A stretch of 64,000 nt of DNA from Oreocharis arfaki (GCA_013398015.1 VZRR01003262.1:936884-1000883), one strand, 5' to 3'; positions 1-13,800 are shown, counted from the stretch's first letter. Translations and numbers: made by a program. The notes: generated by a model from the sequence alone, not told the origin.

Positions 1-3000
1 ACACACACACAAAAAGAAGAAGAAACTGAGCAAAAAAGATTTAAAAGTATGAATTGAATTTAGATTTCTTCTAAGTGCAGCCTTCTTTAAAGGCATAAAT
101 ACTTAATTCTGAATTTTCCAAAGTGACAGATGATTTCAGACATCTTATTGTGGATACCTTTTATGCCAACACTGCTCTGTGAACATACAGCAAATCCTGT
201 TAAAAAGAGTAGTATTTTTGGTGGCTATTCTAATGTGAAGTTTGAAGTGGAACAGAAATTTTCTATATTGCATCTTGCAATGGATTTGAATATCCGTCTG
301 TGATTTTTTCTCAGTGTTTCCTGTCATCTAGTGGGAAATTCAAAGTTCTTAGCAGTTGATTTAGATGTTTGTCATTGCTTAAAATTTGTGAGTTACAGAG
401 AAATTTGGTTAATTTCTTTTTGTTACCTTGATGGTGATAGCAGGCAATCTGGGCATCAGAAATAAGAATGAAACCAAGAGATAATAACTGTAGATCTCTT
501 TTCTAGACGCTGGCTAGGCTCAGCTTGGGGAATATGTAAGAAAGGGTTCCTGGAATTGTGCCTTTTTTTCTTCTATGAAGCCTTCATTCTCTAGAATTTT
601 GTTCTGCAGTGTTGAGCCCCCTGAAACTCCTGCTCACAACTGGGGAGATAAATGCCTGCAGACAACGTAGTTCAGTGCGTTGTTGCTCTAGTTGTGCCTT
701 GGGTGCCACTAAGGGGAGCATCACCACAGCAACCTTGTCTCTCCCATTAGATGTGCTACAGAGCACAGTTGCCAATGACTGATGGTATCTGTGTGCAGTG
801 GAGGGAGCTTTCTTACCCTGCCTGCATCGTTCCCACCTGCCCTGTCACATGTGGGATCCAGCTTCTAGAAGGAGCAGAAGGCTAGGTGGGGTTATCAGAG
901 CTTCTCAGAGATGTATTACGTGAAAGATTTCAAAACAAACCAACAAACCCATTCTCCAATTTGCTTGAAGCAAAGACTCCTTGTCTTTTAGTAAAACTTG
1001 TGAGAAAAAACCTTGAGATTTTGTGCCCCATTGGAAAAAAAAATCAATTAACAGCATTCCCCAGATGATAGCCTGCAGGGGTTCATCACAAAACCCCACA
1101 GTGAGTCAAATCACATCTTCCTCAAAGCAATTGTGTCTGCATTTCCTTCAAGAAAATGTAATCAGAGGAGGACTGTGCTGCCTTGCCCAGCAGTGGCAGA
1201 ATGAATGGTCTCTGCTAAGATTATTTGTACAGGAAATTTCATTGCTAAAAAGCTTTAAAAGGTGATGTTAAAATGTTATGACAATGAAGACTACAAAGAT
1301 CAATAGGAAAACTGATGTTCTGGAAAACCAGATCCAATTATATGGAGATCTTGATGTGCTGATCATGTCTGCTGTGCACAGGCAGTGCATCGCAGCCCAG
1401 CAAATTCACCCAGTTCACTGTTCACAGACCTCTCTGTCCCCAACTCCTGCCATGGAGAGACCCCCAGGAAAATGTGAAAAGTGCCCAGAAGAGTCCCAGT
1501 CACCGAAGTCCCCCAAATGGGTGTTAGAACTGGACCAGGAAGCTGAGCAGAGTTCATGCTGAGCCCTGCCTGGGGCCACCACCACGGCACTGTGCTGGCA
1601 CCAGTGCTCCAGGAAGGCACATGAATTAAATAACCATGCAAACTATTGAGAAAGAACAATTTCCTCACAGTTCTGGAGCATCATTTCCAGAGAAAGAAGA
1701 GAAATACCTGTAACCATGTATGCTTAAAGGAATAAAAGTTGATACAAATACACAAAATTATTCTCCTGCTGTTACTTATCTGTCTAACCACTCTGTCTCC
1801 TGCTTGGTTGTATTCTGTTATGCACAGTATTTCTACCTCTAGCAAAACATATTTGGAAGAAATAGAGGACAGTTAATGTGCCTTTTTTTTTGCCTAGAAT
1901 ATATGATCAGATTTTTTCTGTCGTGAAATGAGAACTGCATCTTGAGACTTAGAATGAACAAGGTAAAAAAGCTAGCAGAATCATAATTTCATAACATGAA
2001 AAATATATTCCCGTAATAATCATGTTTAGTACAGAGGAAAGATAGAAAAAACTTTACAGTAATATCTGGGGCGTATTTTAATATGAGTCCAGAAAAGTAA
2101 TCTAGTATAAGCTCAATTTTAAATGTGAGGCCTTTCCTGACAAAACATGTGAAGTACTTTGTCAGCTCAAATCTTATTACAGCAAGACATTAGAAAGAAA
2201 CAAACAAACATTCAACTTTTGTTTAAATGAAAATTTTGAATTTTTCTTTCTACACATGCCCACTAAAAACTATTTGTAACACATAATTAAGAAAAAGATT
2301 GGAATTTCTACAAGTGCAGAGATCAGTATAGTTTGCTCGGGTAATAAAGGAAATCAAATGCATAATCAAATCCTGCAATGTCTGCATTTATTTAAACTAA
2401 GCAAAAAATTTATGTATAAAGGTGAAGCTGGAATACTAAGCAATATTAAGAAACAGAACCTAAATGTCATGTTGTACAATTGACTGAACTGAATAACACA
2501 TAAAATTGAAATTTCTTTCTCTGTCTTAGTGCTATATGATTTTTCTATAATTTAGTATACTTTTTATACTTTGCAGTGTGAGGTTTTCAGAAGAAAAATG
2601 GTAATGGTTTCAACTATAAGTCAGAATTCATTGTCCTTTAATTTTTATACAAATTCTACAATGCTGCTAACAAAATTCCTGTGCTTCTTTCCCCCCTGTT
2701 TCCTTCAGTATAGCATAGCACAATGCTTTTTATCGTATTTTCTCCTGCTGGAACCAACAGAACATGATTGTGAAGTGAGAGCAGCCCTCAGAGACCCACC
2801 AGGCCGGGGATGGGAGAGAGAGGTTTCTACAGGGAAGATGGGGTTTTTTAGTGAGCAGGCTTTCGCAAGAGCTTTGGCTTTTCTTTACTTTGGTTTTCTA
2901 TTTCAGAGGAAAAGAATAATCATAAATCTGTGAATGAAAGCTTAAGGAGCTCTGAGACTGGTTAAAAATCATTATATTTTTCCAACAGTAAAAATAGAAA

Positions 3001-4913
3001 ATCCATCTGTTGATCTGTTCTTTTACATGACAGAGCTCCTGATAAGGAAGCCCCAAATAATTATCCCTTCATTTGACATGCTACAAACACTGACATGCAC
3101 AAGGTAAATATTTTCCTTCAGGTGAGAATGTTTTTAAGAAAATCGTGAAGAAAAAATTAGGTATAAAATCAGTCAGTTCAAGTGAATGCCAAATATTATT
3201 TATAATGGAATGAGAAGCTGGAAGGGAAACATTCTCTATATACAGATAGCTCTTCTGAGTATAAGGAAATTCAAATGAAGAAGCAGAACTGAAAAGGCAT
3301 GATACTGTATCTTTTAAGATAAATCAAAATGTTAAAGAATGGACAGTGATATCCCTGTAGCTCTCCCAGGAAAATTATGGTGTCCATGCATATTTCTGCA
3401 AAACTGCTTAAGGAAAATATGCATTGAGGCTGTATGAACTTCAGCATTCCCTGTTTAAGAAATGTGCTAATAAATAATACAGAAATAAGAAAAAACACAA
3501 AAATTACAAGACTGAAAATGGTCTTATTTGCAGCTTCTGCAGCAAGGCTAAGGAAAGCTTTTTCTCACTGTTTCAAAACAGTCAACAAAGATATAGAAGC
3601 TGACAGCTAGGAGCAAAAGTGAGACTAAATGCAGTTTTTATCAGTGAGGGTAGCTCACCTTTGCAGTGACCTCCGAGGGGAGTAGAAATCTCCTGGAAAT
3701 TTCTTTAGTCAAAATGAGATTTTTTTTTTTCTGAAAATCATGCTGCAATTTACATTAGGCTTTACCCAGAATGTCGTAAGGCTTTGTAATCTCAGAAACA
3801 CTATCCAACCTGGATATCCAACACTATCCAAGTTAGCAGATTTCAGATGTAAAGTGCTTGTTATAGAAATAGAGGCAAGAGCTGAGGCACACTTAATGTT
3901 TTTACACTTACTGAGTTTGGGACTCTGCTTCTTTCAGCCCAAGATCTCGGAGAAGTTGTGGACTGGAATTAAGATCAAAAAATTGCCTTTGCTTATTTAT
4001 TATTGGATTATGACTTTTATTGGTATCCCTGATGATTTGCTGGTCCAGGTGCTGCATCACACAGGAAGCTGCATCTGCCTCAAGGGCAGAGGATGATGTC
4101 CCTTATCTTAAACAAGCACAGCATCTGATGGCACATGTGGGATGCAGAAGATAGCCAGAACTCTGACCTCAGACATTGCTTGGGAGCACCTAGCACTGGG
4201 CAAAGACATAACAAGGGGCTGTAACTATGCTACAGGGTCTGTGGAGTGTGTCAGGGTGGCTCAGGATTGACTGTTCTCTTCTCTGAGCCAGCTCCAGCCA
4301 TGCAGACTGAGTTTTCTGGGGCAGCAACGCCATGAGCCCAGAGCACCTTCCTCCCAGCTCATCAGGACAGAGGCTTCAGCTCTGCCCTGGAAGCACAGTA
4401 ATGATGACTCCACTGCTTACTGAGCCTACAGGTGCTGGAAGAGTTGGATCTTTGACTCATCTTTCACAGTTTATGACCTGGTGTGTGTAATTACTTCAAT
4501 GAGAAAGTCGGTTATTTCATTAGTAGGCACAATCAAACCTTTAACCTAAGCCCTCTCCTTCCTAGGGATTTCTCCCTCTGCCGTGGAATAGTTGTATAAG
4601 CCCCTAAACTTGGCACATTTTCAGCCAGCAGTATTATTTTGCACATAGGTGGATGGAATGATGGATCTCCCTTAAGCAATGGGCCTCCTGTTCATCAACC
4701 AGCATAATGGTTTATGTGTCATTCCCCTGACAGCTCTGTGATGAGGTGACAGCCTGCCATCAGTGCAGCAAGAACTTTGGCTTCTCTTCAGCGATTATGT
4801 TGTCCTTACTACTAACTTCATATACAGCCCATGACTTATACTTAGTGGGACTTTTCTACCTGTTCTAATACTCAAGTCTGGCTGAGTATGCCCGAGGCTG
4901 ACAGCTCTCCTAC
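1..4913. other. Non-coding A+T-rich stretch, no gene recognised
   Basis: The window opens inside a short (AC)n run followed by A/G-rich bases. I see no gene here. The longest reading frames are about 100-120 codons (for example 2571-2933 and 3740-4096 on the plus strand), have no recognisable domain, and are at the level expected by chance. A pyrimidine tract ending in CAG near 2708 resembles a splice acceptor, but nothing else supports an exon. I recognise no repeat in this stretch, though old ones could be present. Confidence 0.6.
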
Positions 4914-5302
4914 TGATGCCTCGGAGGCACTACATGAAAACAGAGGCTAGACAAAATTAAGAGAATAAAGGCAGGTATTTATTGAGGGGCCTTCAATAAG
5001 GTACACTGTGGGCTGGGGCTACACACAAAATTTGGTCCTTTTGCATATCAGGGTTAATTCTCCAATTACAATTTCAGGTAATGATGTCATTACCCCAAGT
5101 TTGTTCCCCCTTTTTAGAGGTTTTGTTTGCATATTTCGGGGCCTGGAACAAGAAGGTGTCTATGACTCTCAGGCCTAAAGAGGATCTGTTATGTGTAACC
5201 AGAATGTGAGAACAGTAGCTAATAGGCTCTATGGAGTTTTAGAGTTACACACTAAAGCATTACAGGAACTGAAAAATAGAAAAGCTAAATCCTAAGACAT
5301 CA
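4914..5302 (-). mobile_element. Solo LTR of an endogenous retrovirus (ERV1-like by target-site length)
   Basis: This 389-bp segment is bounded by perfect 5-bp inverted termini, TGATG at the left and CATCA at the right. It is flanked on both sides by the same 4-bp sequence CTAC (4910-4913 and 5303-5306), which fits a target-site duplication. Read on the minus strand it carries an AATAAA polyadenylation signal (complement of 4978-4983) about 65 bp before its 3' end, as expected for the R region of an LTR. No viral coding sequence adjoins it, so it would be a solo LTR left by recombination between two LTRs. A 4-bp duplication is typical of gammaretrovirus-like (ERV1) integration. The assignment rests on structure and general resemblance, not on a matched consensus. 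Confidence 0.6.
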
Positions 5303-8300
5303 CTACGGCTGGGAGGATGTAAGATAAACCTCTCAGACAGTGATAGTGTTCCAGCACCATCCTGCAACCCCATGCAGCCTTCACAGAGTGGAGAGAGACC
5401 TGCATCTTTGAAGGAATGATAGAGCAGCTCAGCTGAGCTCCAGGCAAAGAACAGCTGTGTTTCCAGAAGCCCTAGTCATGGAGTGAGAATACAGACTGCT
5501 CCTTGAGCATTGCTTACACAGGTTAGGCTGGCCTGTGTGCCAAAACAGTGGTGTCAGTCACTGAACAACTTCAAAGAGGTGTCCTGTTTTCAATTTCTGC
5601 TGTAGTACTCAACTGCAGATATCTGGAGACTCAGTGTCAGACAACAAACTCTTCTATTCTTGTAAAACTTCTGTACCAATGAAACTGCTTGTCCCCAGTA
5701 TAATATACCAAAAACTGTTTATGCTGTTCATAGCTGTAGAGCAGATTAATATTTTAAGCAACGAAAATCACATTTAAATTTGGGTCTGAAAACATATATA
5801 AGGTTGGTTTGAATGGTGTCGAATAAACAGGACAGATTTTTCTTAATTATTTTTAAATCATTTGCTTGTTTACACGTAAGTAGAACTTAGTTCACTGGAT
5901 TTTTATAAAGTAAAAAGTCAGTCACAATGAAAGTAAATGTTCCCCTGTTCTCACACTGCCATATTAATATATTTGTGAAGGCAACATCATTGCCAGAATG
6001 GGTTTATGAATCTTCCAAAAATACTTTTAATGCTTATAGACATATTAGAAAAGAGTAACAACAAAATTGTCAGATGAGTAAAGAACTGAACTTGAATAAA
6101 AACCATCAAAATCAATCTTTCCTTGGACTTGATGTAAATTGGTCCTCAAATACGTTGATATGTCACTCAAGAAAATCCAGGGTAATGAAGAGGGTCTGGG
6201 TGACCTCTGAAGCTACAGGTCTGTTTCTGAATGTGTGGGACACCTGTATATGGAGATGGTTTCTCCAAGCAAATAGGGAGCCTTAAGCTTCTTTAAATGA
6301 AGTCCATAAGGAGTGTTCATAAGGAGCGGAGTAGTGGAGCTTACAGGATATTCCTGGCAGTATTTTTCCTTCAGGAGGTGTCACCTCTTCAAATATGAGG
6401 TGTTTCACATGAAAAAGGTTCATTTTGTAAAAGTTTTGCTGTAACCACAATGCCTGTTGCGTGTGGAGGGCCTGGGCAGCCTTTGTGGCTGGTGCAGGAA
6501 CACCCTGAAACACTGATCCCAGAGCCAGGGACCCCATGCAGCTGGGAGGGTTGGGATACCTGGCTGGCATGGATAAGAGACAGGCTCTATCAGACAGTTC
6601 TACTCTGAGTCAATGCTTACTTCAAAGTCCAGTAAGACTCTGGAAAAGCTGTCTGCTTGCTTAAATGGGTACTATTTTTATCACTGGTAGTCTGCATCAA
6701 TCAGGCTATGTATGAGCTGATAATAATAATCTCCTCATGGAAGATGAACACATAGCATGTTTTTAGCATGCTTTAACATGTTTTTGTATCTGGAGTTACA
6801 TGAAGTTGAGCAGGTGAAACAGCAAATAGTTTATGCCTTACTCCAAAAGTCAATTCCATACAAAATTTATTTTCTAGATAGGAAATAAAGTTATATTTTA
6901 TGTCTTTTTTTCCCCTCTGTGTGGCTAAAATGTGAAAAATTGATCTATCATCATTTCTTAGGCACTTACTAAAAGAACCACTAATGGCTTCTGACAAAAG
7001 CTGTGCTGATATAGCCCTACACAGGAATCTCCACCCATGAGCTTTTCACCTGGCCATAATCCCACCATCCTCAGGCAAATTCACACACATCAGCCTTCAC
7101 TATCTGTGACCACAGCACCCCAGTCACGTCCCACATGGCTGCCTTTCTTCCCTGGGTGCTAGTGCTTTCCCTGCAGGGAAGGTGCTCACCTGGCAAACAG
7201 CATCCTTTGTTCTCCCCAGCCCCTTCCTCTCTCTCCCCTCTTCCCCTGCAGCAGGACCTGGTTCCTCCGGAAAATTTAGTCATTACCAGGGTTTGGTAAC
7301 TTCCTTGCCTGCTGGGGTTTTGGACATCTTCCACAAAGGCACAAATACCATTAAGAGCAGCCACCCACAAAGCTGTCGACACGTTCAGTAACTTTCTCAG
7401 CTACGGACTGTGCTTTCCAGCCCTATAGTGTTCAGACTGTGTGACACCGCCTGTGACTCCAGCTTTCTAAATTATTCTCCCTGACAGACGTTTTTCAAGA
7501 GCTTTCTTCGGGCCACCATTCACTAGCGATGTGCTGTTGTAAATATTTCACTGTATTAAAGCCTGCTGGTAGTTTTCTTTTTATTTTCAGCATTTCCATC
7601 CTGCGCTGTTTTGATGAGATTTTTGAAATAAGATTGAAGAATTTCCGCTTAACCTCTGAGCTTGGATTTTAATTGGTGTCAGGTCAGATTCTGAATTGAA
7701 GTTAATTGTGCATTTCCTTTCTTTCCTTCTTCTCTTAGGTCTTCTCCTGATCTTCATTCCCATGGGACAGTGTGATTTTTGTAAAAGATGTTCTATTGCT
7801 TTTCCCATCTATGCTTGGTACATTTCCAGAGTTAGCACAAAAACACATAGAAGAAGGATAAGAAATCAGAAAAATCTACTCAGACATCCCTCATTTCTTC
7901 TAATGTGTCTCAAAATATCCCAAATTAGCTCAATCCATCTTGGAGAACTGGTCAGAATGTTGCTTTTTTAAAATGTAGTGGTTATGAGGTTGTGTCCTTT
8001 TATAAAAAAAGTTTTCTATTGATATTTCTCATCTTTCAATAAAAAATAAAAGCCCAAGGAGAGTTGTTTGGAAAAACTAGGTTGTGCTCTCCTCCCTGTC
8101 CTGACACAATTTTGTTATTGCTAACAGAGAGCAGGAGTGAAAGAGTGGGCTCATCCAAACTCTGCACTGCCACTGCCACCTGCTCTCTGCCCCCAGACCT
8201 GCCCCTCCATTCTCCAGACTAGTGCCAGGAGCTAGAGGCAGCAAGAGGCATCAAGGTATCAAGAGTTGTTGGGATTTTCCTGGGAGCCCTCTCTCACCTG

Positions 8301-8317
8301 CCATGGACTCCAATCAG
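5303..8317. other. Non-coding unique sequence, no gene recognised
   Basis: No gene or repeat is recognised. Short frames at 6283-6570 and 7071-7382 on the minus strand have no recognisable similarity. A long pyrimidine tract ending in TTAG at about 7738 looks like a splice acceptor, but I found no convincing donor after it. The part from about 7080 to 7330 is richer in G+C than its surroundings and contains no CpG cluster. Confidence 0.55.
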
Positions 8318-8376
8318 GAGTTAGACTTTGATGATCCTTGTGGGTCCCTTCCAACTCAGGATATTCTGTGATGCTG
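8318..8376 (+). mobile_element. CR1 LINE, 3' tail fragment
   Basis: The segment reads GATGATCCTTGTGGGTCCC, then TTCCAACTCAGGATATTC and TGTGATGCTG, which is the well-known 3' end of bird CR1 elements including one of the terminal ATTCTGTG-type octamers. CR1 copies are usually truncated at the 5' end by incomplete reverse transcription, so a short tail alone is normal. The upstream limit is uncertain. No coding sequence remains. Confidence 0.8.
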
Positions 8377-9314
8377 CACAACTTGGCCTTGATAGTAAAA
8401 AGAACTGAGTTTAAAACCAACAAGTGGTTTGGGAGGAAGAGAAGAAAATCTAGACAAGCTGAATTGTTTCAGTAAGAAGCTTTGGAAAACAAGATTTTGA
8501 TGAATTGTTTCCCCCATTCACCATTATTTTCTTTCTCCTAGCCCATTTAGCCACTTACTTACCAGCTTCTCCCTGAAAGAGCCAAGTCTGCTCCCAGCTG
8601 TGAGCTTGCACTCTTAAAATACTGCTCAAAAAGCCACTTGCATTCTCTAAGTAAAAGAAATACGGGGACAGAGTGTCTGTTAGCTGAGCATGAGAAGAGT
8701 CTGTGGATCTAAAAGAGATAATCCTGACGCAAAAGTGAACATCAGCACCAACAGAGCTACCAGAGGGTGAGTTGATCCATGGTGTTCAGAGGAGTCATTC
8801 ACTTGAGGAGGGTTAGCACAGCAGTTCATATCAAGAAAAAGCCTTTTGAACTTACCTGGGTGCTACTCACCGCAGTCAGCAAGCCCTTACACATCCTCCA
8901 TTGATTGCAGCAGGGTTGCTGCTGCAATGGCTTAGCAGCAGGAATCTGTCCCACAGACTCTGCTGCTGCAGGAGTCCACAGCGCTGTATGGCAATATCTG
9001 TACAGGATGGATATATGAAATCTGAGCAGTTTGGGTGGAAGCACTGTTCTGTTCTCCTAAATAGCTTCACTGCTGAAACACTGACAGTCTCTGTGAGTTT
9101 CAGCTGCACGAACAACATCTTTATGAGCTTCAAAGGCCAGGGGAAGAAGCCTGTATTTCTGCTTGGCACTCAAATGGCAGTTAGAACAAAGCAGGCAATC
9201 TCTTGTAATTCTGTCAGTGACGTTATCTTCTGCATAAAGTTGCATTCAAGTCAGCTGGCAGGGAGGAACAGCATGGATGTGGATAAGGAAATCCATTAAT
9301 CTTATGTTTTTCCC
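8377..9314. other. Non-coding unique sequence, no gene recognised
   Basis: No gene or repeat is recognised. Overlapping frames occur on both strands around 8830-9300 (up to 132 codons on the plus strand), which is a sign of chance openness rather than coding constraint. They show no recognisable domain. Confidence 0.5.
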
Positions 9315-9876
9315 TGTTGTGCTGGTTTTGGCTGGGGTAGAGTTAACTTTCTTCATGGTGGCTGGAATGTGGCTGTGTTTTGGATTTGTGCCGGACACAA
9401 ATGGACCCAGTGGTGATAATGCAGGGATGTTTTTGTTCTGGCTTAGCAGGGCTTCCACAGAGCCAAGGCAGTTTCTGCTTTTCATACTGACCCGTTGGCA
9501 AAGGGACTGGGGCTGCATGGGAGGTTGGGAGGAAGCACAGTGGAGTGGTGACCCCAACTGACCAAAGGGATATTCCAGACCACATGACATCATGCACTGT
9601 ATGTAAAGCTGGGGGGTGAAAGGAAGAAGTAGGACACTTTTGGAATGACAGCTTTTGTCTTCCCAAGTAACTACTATGTGTGATGGGGCCCTGCTTTCCT
9701 GGAGATGGCTGCACACCTGTCTGCCCATGGAAAGCAGTGAATTCTTTGTTTTTCTTTGTTTGAATGTATGGCTTTTGCTTTCCATATTAAACAGTTTTTA
9801 TCTCAACTAAGAAGCTTTCCAGCTTTTACTCTTCCAATTCTCTCATGATCCTGCTAGTGGGGGTTAAACCACGACA
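9315..9876 (+). mobile_element. ERVL-like avian LTR (solo)
   Basis: This 562-bp element starts TGTTGTGCTGGTTTTGGCTG and ends GGTTAAACCACGACA, so it has TG...CA ends. Its body follows a very common avian ERVL-type LTR that I recognise. Internal landmarks are a decayed TATA-like box (TGTATGTAAAGCT, 9598-9610) and an ATTAAA polyadenylation signal (9786-9791). The 5-bp flanks (TTCCC on the left, TCTCT on the right) do not match well, so a target duplication is not clear. No gag or pol sequence lies beside it. The frames of 94 to 179 codons running through it on both strands are by-products of the LTR and not genes. Confidence 0.85.
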
Positions 9877-10771
9877 TCTCTCCTTCTTGCAAGACCCCTA
9901 AAAGCTGTTCAGCTCAGGAAGACAGGGAGTTTAATTGTGGCCTTGTAAAAGAAAATTAAAGAGATGTCAGCATGATGGCTCTATCTGCTGAAATATGTAG
10001 GTACAATTAACGTTCAAGCTGTTTAAAGTGAAGTGTGTGTGGCTCACTTTCTTGCTGGAGCAAACCCAGGCCACTCAAACTGAATAAATATTTGTTTTGC
10101 TCTATAGTGAGTATCTGGCTTTAATGACTTCTTGTCCTCTTGATCCGAGGTGGGGTTTTTTTGTACTCTGTCTTTTCAGCTGTACTGGGTCTAACAAAGC
10201 AGTGTCCCACTGCCCACAGGATCTGACCCTCAAGAGCTGGATCCTCCAGTAGGATCTGTTGCAACAGCTGATACTGAATCTACCAGCTTCAGCCGTTTCT
10301 GAGCTTTCTGTGAAGACCCAACTAAATGTCTCATCCTGGGACTTGATGAGGTACTCTGCTCTTGATGAAGGCAGTAACCTCCGTACAAGAAATAAGCACT
10401 AATTTTTTTGTGGAGAAGACCCTGAGAGGGTAGGAACAGATGACAGTCACACACAGTGATGCTGATGCTGATGCATTTGGCAGCAGACAGACCAGGACTT
10501 GGGATAACTTGAAGGATCATTGGTTTATTACATTTTACACTTTGATTAGCCATACAGATGAAAAGCGCTATTTCCTGCAATTTGGCTTCCCGTTGTCATC
10601 CTTTCTTGATGTATTTTCTTTAGCATTGCCTTTGTGTCTCTTCAACGTCAGGAGTGCAACTTGCTCCCACAATCAATATGATCTCCAGTGGTGCTGGCAG
10701 TCTGCTTTGCTTCAGAAGGATTTATGATCCTCTGCTGCCAACTCTGAAAAAGCTCTCTTTGGGCTGCAAGC
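9877..10771. other. Non-coding unique sequence, no gene recognised
   Basis: No gene is recognised. The frames at 10230-10580 (minus) and 10440-10727 (plus) overlap each other and have no recognisable product. A short run of GATGCT trinucleotide-like repeats occurs near 10458-10473. Confidence 0.5.
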
Positions 10772-10832
10772 TGGGGTGGCCCAGGTGACCTCCAGCATCC
10801 TTTCCAGCCCAAAGTATTCCAGGAATCTATGA
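10772..10832 (+). mobile_element. Probable decayed CR1 3' tail
   Basis: The order of words GGTGACCTCCAGCATCC, TTTCCAGCCCAAAGTATTCC and AGGAATCTATGA parallels a CR1 3' tail (gatgatctccagaggtcc, cttccaacc, attctatga), but with many differences. Only about 60 bp can be aligned by eye and the start is uncertain. It could also be chance resemblance. Confidence 0.4.
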
Positions 10833-13800
10833 ATAAGACATTTAGCTCCCAACCAAGCAGGTGAGAGGTGGATACACACTTGAGTGGCTGAAAGGCCGTA
10901 GACTCAGGAAAGTGTGATGGATGGTTTAATGAATCATTATGAGTGTGTGGGCTCTGCCTTCCAGTGGGTGAGATCTGTTTCACTCCAGCTTTGTCTCACA
11001 TTATAAAGCAGGAAAAAAGTACTCTTCTGGAACTTTTTATTTATATTTCACAATAAAAGCTCTGACAGCTGGAATAAAGCCGTTAGTGGATTTATTCTTT
11101 TCAAAAGTACAGACTCAAACTCACAGACAAGTAGAAACTGTGGTAAAAGAAATAGAAGATTTGGACTTACAAGGAAACTAAGTGATAAATCACAATGAAG
11201 TGGGAAGATGGTGGGCAGGTGGCATGGCTTTGAGCACCGAGGCTGACAGCCATTTCCCTCTGTCCGCTTTCTGCCTCGGTTGAGCACAGTTCAAATTGAG
11301 TAGGAGGAAAGGCCATGATGACACCATCACGTTTAGAGAGCAAGAAGCAAGGGTGGTCTCCCACTAACTGTAATTTTTCAGGATTCAGAGGACTAGACAG
11401 TCCTCATGACAAGTTGTTATACCTGGGCAAGTAATTTTTAAAGGCTGGTAGAGCACTTGCCTGTGTTTCTGGTGCCAAAGGAGGGTTAAAGTGCTCATGA
11501 GATGTGGCTTCAAGCAAGACATCATCTGCTTGTGCTTTCAGAGCCTGGCTCTTTGTGTCCATCTGTCTTTCTTTCCCATAAATCACTGTGAGCTTCGGCT
11601 TGGCCAGAGAGAGGAGATTTTCACAGAGGCCTTTTAGGCACGAAAGAAAGTCTGAAGAAGGAAAAATGTTGCAGAGCATATGTGCTGGAAATGCTAGGGA
11701 AGAAGGAACTGAATCACAGAGGAAGAAGTGGTATGTGCTGTGTATGTTTTAAAGTACTTCTCCAATAAGAGAAAAGAAAACAAAAGGTTCAGAACCAGGC
11801 ATAAGGCTTGTGAGCTCTCTTCTCTCCTGTGTTACTGTTAGGCTGTGTCAGACCATAATAATATGGATTTTAGGGTGTTATACAATGGGCAAAGTTTACT
11901 GGTGACATAGGCAATGAAGATAAATGAGGGCAAGAAGGAAAATGTCACCTGAAGATCAACTCCCTTGCTATTGCTGGTATTATACATCTTTCCGGATTCT
12001 CTTTTCAACTCTTCAATGCTGAAAATGTTTGATTTTTTTCACTTACTGAAAGTTAAACTTCCTACATAATTCTAACATTAAAAAAATTTAAAACTTTATC
12101 AAAGATGTTCTAAGAGAAGCCTTTTTTCTACTTAATCTGTTGTTTCAAGATTTATGCACAGTAGTTTCAGCAGAACGCTGTGACGTAACAGTTAAATTGT
12201 AGCAAATAACTCTGTCACGAAACTGCTCAAAAGATTGTCAGTCTTTCTCTCAGCCCCAATTCATGCACGTCAGAAAATCCCTCTGTCCTTGACTCACTTT
12301 CTGCTCGGAGTTTCCCCAGCCATCTCCTCTGGGAATGGTGCCAGCATAGCTGGATGGCAGCTGGGATGGCACACGTCCTGGAGCTCAGCAGAGGTGCTGT
12401 GCTGGCTGATCTCCACAGGCCATGCCCCTCTAACACTTTTATCATTACGCACTGACACTAAGCCACTGTAATAAATGTGTGGCAAGATTCCCACCAGCCT
12501 GGCTGCAGATGAACCATCTGATTACTGAAAAAAAGTTCATTAGATCGTTAGTCCCCCGAGCAAAAAGCTGCCTTAGTGAGTAGCTACAGGGAGATTGCAA
12601 ACCTCGCAGCACTCAGGCACGAGCAGCCTCTGATACTGTCCTGACATTGTGCATTGCAGGGTCTTGATGATTTCCAAACCCCATCCGGCATCACAGCCTC
12701 ATAAAGCAGCTCATCCCATTCTTGTTTGGTGATTTAAGGCAGAACTCAGAGGTGAATGTCTCAGCTCCAGGCAAGGCAAGGCAGTGACTCAGCAAGAGGA
12801 CCAGACTACCTCCACTGCAGTTCATTATGTGGCTGGGAATCCAGAACAAGGGAGAACATTATTTCATTAAATGGCTGTCAGGGTTTTGCTTGTCCATAGT
12901 CTATTTCTGTGCTGAATGCTAAAAGCATTGGGATTTTTGTTTGTTTAATTATTAAGCTGTTGAAAAAGATGCAGCTTCTCCTAAGGCAGTGCAGGGTGCC
13001 TGAAAAAAATGAGAAGGCTTTCAGGAATGAAAAGCCAAATGCAGGGAAGATGAATGTTTCTAACAGATTATTTCACTAATCATAACAGGGCCCTTACATG
13101 TACCAAGGCTAGGCTTGATTCATTAACTTCCATTGTTATTGATGAAAGACTTTAATTTTTTTCCAAATCTCACACACACTTATTAATTCTTAAATCAAAT
13201 ACACATTACAACTGAAAATGCATGTTCTGAGACTAATTAAACTAAAGTACAGTGTGTATTTCTCATTCTAGCAAACAGATACAGCAAGACCTTTGTGAAT
13301 ATTTTTCCTTGTAGGAGTCTGTGTTTCACTGTTGATCTACTGTAATGAATATTTTGATGCTGCTTTTTGAGATGCTTGGGTGTAATTACTTGCTTGTCTC
13401 TGGATAAACATGGTTTATTTTTTAAAAGATTTCTGCTTGGTGGTTTGTTTTTTTTTCTTTAAGAAGAAGAAGAAGAATCAGAGAACTGTAAAATAGCTAT
13501 TTCTTCTGCATTTAAACTTTCCATCTTTCTCTTCGGAAAAATTGAGAAAAATGAAGAAGAGAAGATTCATTTAAAAATCAAATTTGAAACCAATGAGCCC
13601 AATGGATTTTCCTAAGCATTTTTTCTTTATTTTTAATGAAAACTTTACATTTTTAATGTTATTTTAGTAAAATTAACCATATTGATCCAGTCTTACAAAT
13701 CGATGTCATCCAAGAAAAGGGGTATTGATTAAAAACCCTTTTTTCCCCAAGTGCTTCACTAAAATACAGACATCATAGGTATTCAAAATATTAACTACAA

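Noticed and set aside
9246..9785. 179-codon minus-strand frame
   Set aside because: Most of it is antisense to the 9315-9876 LTR.
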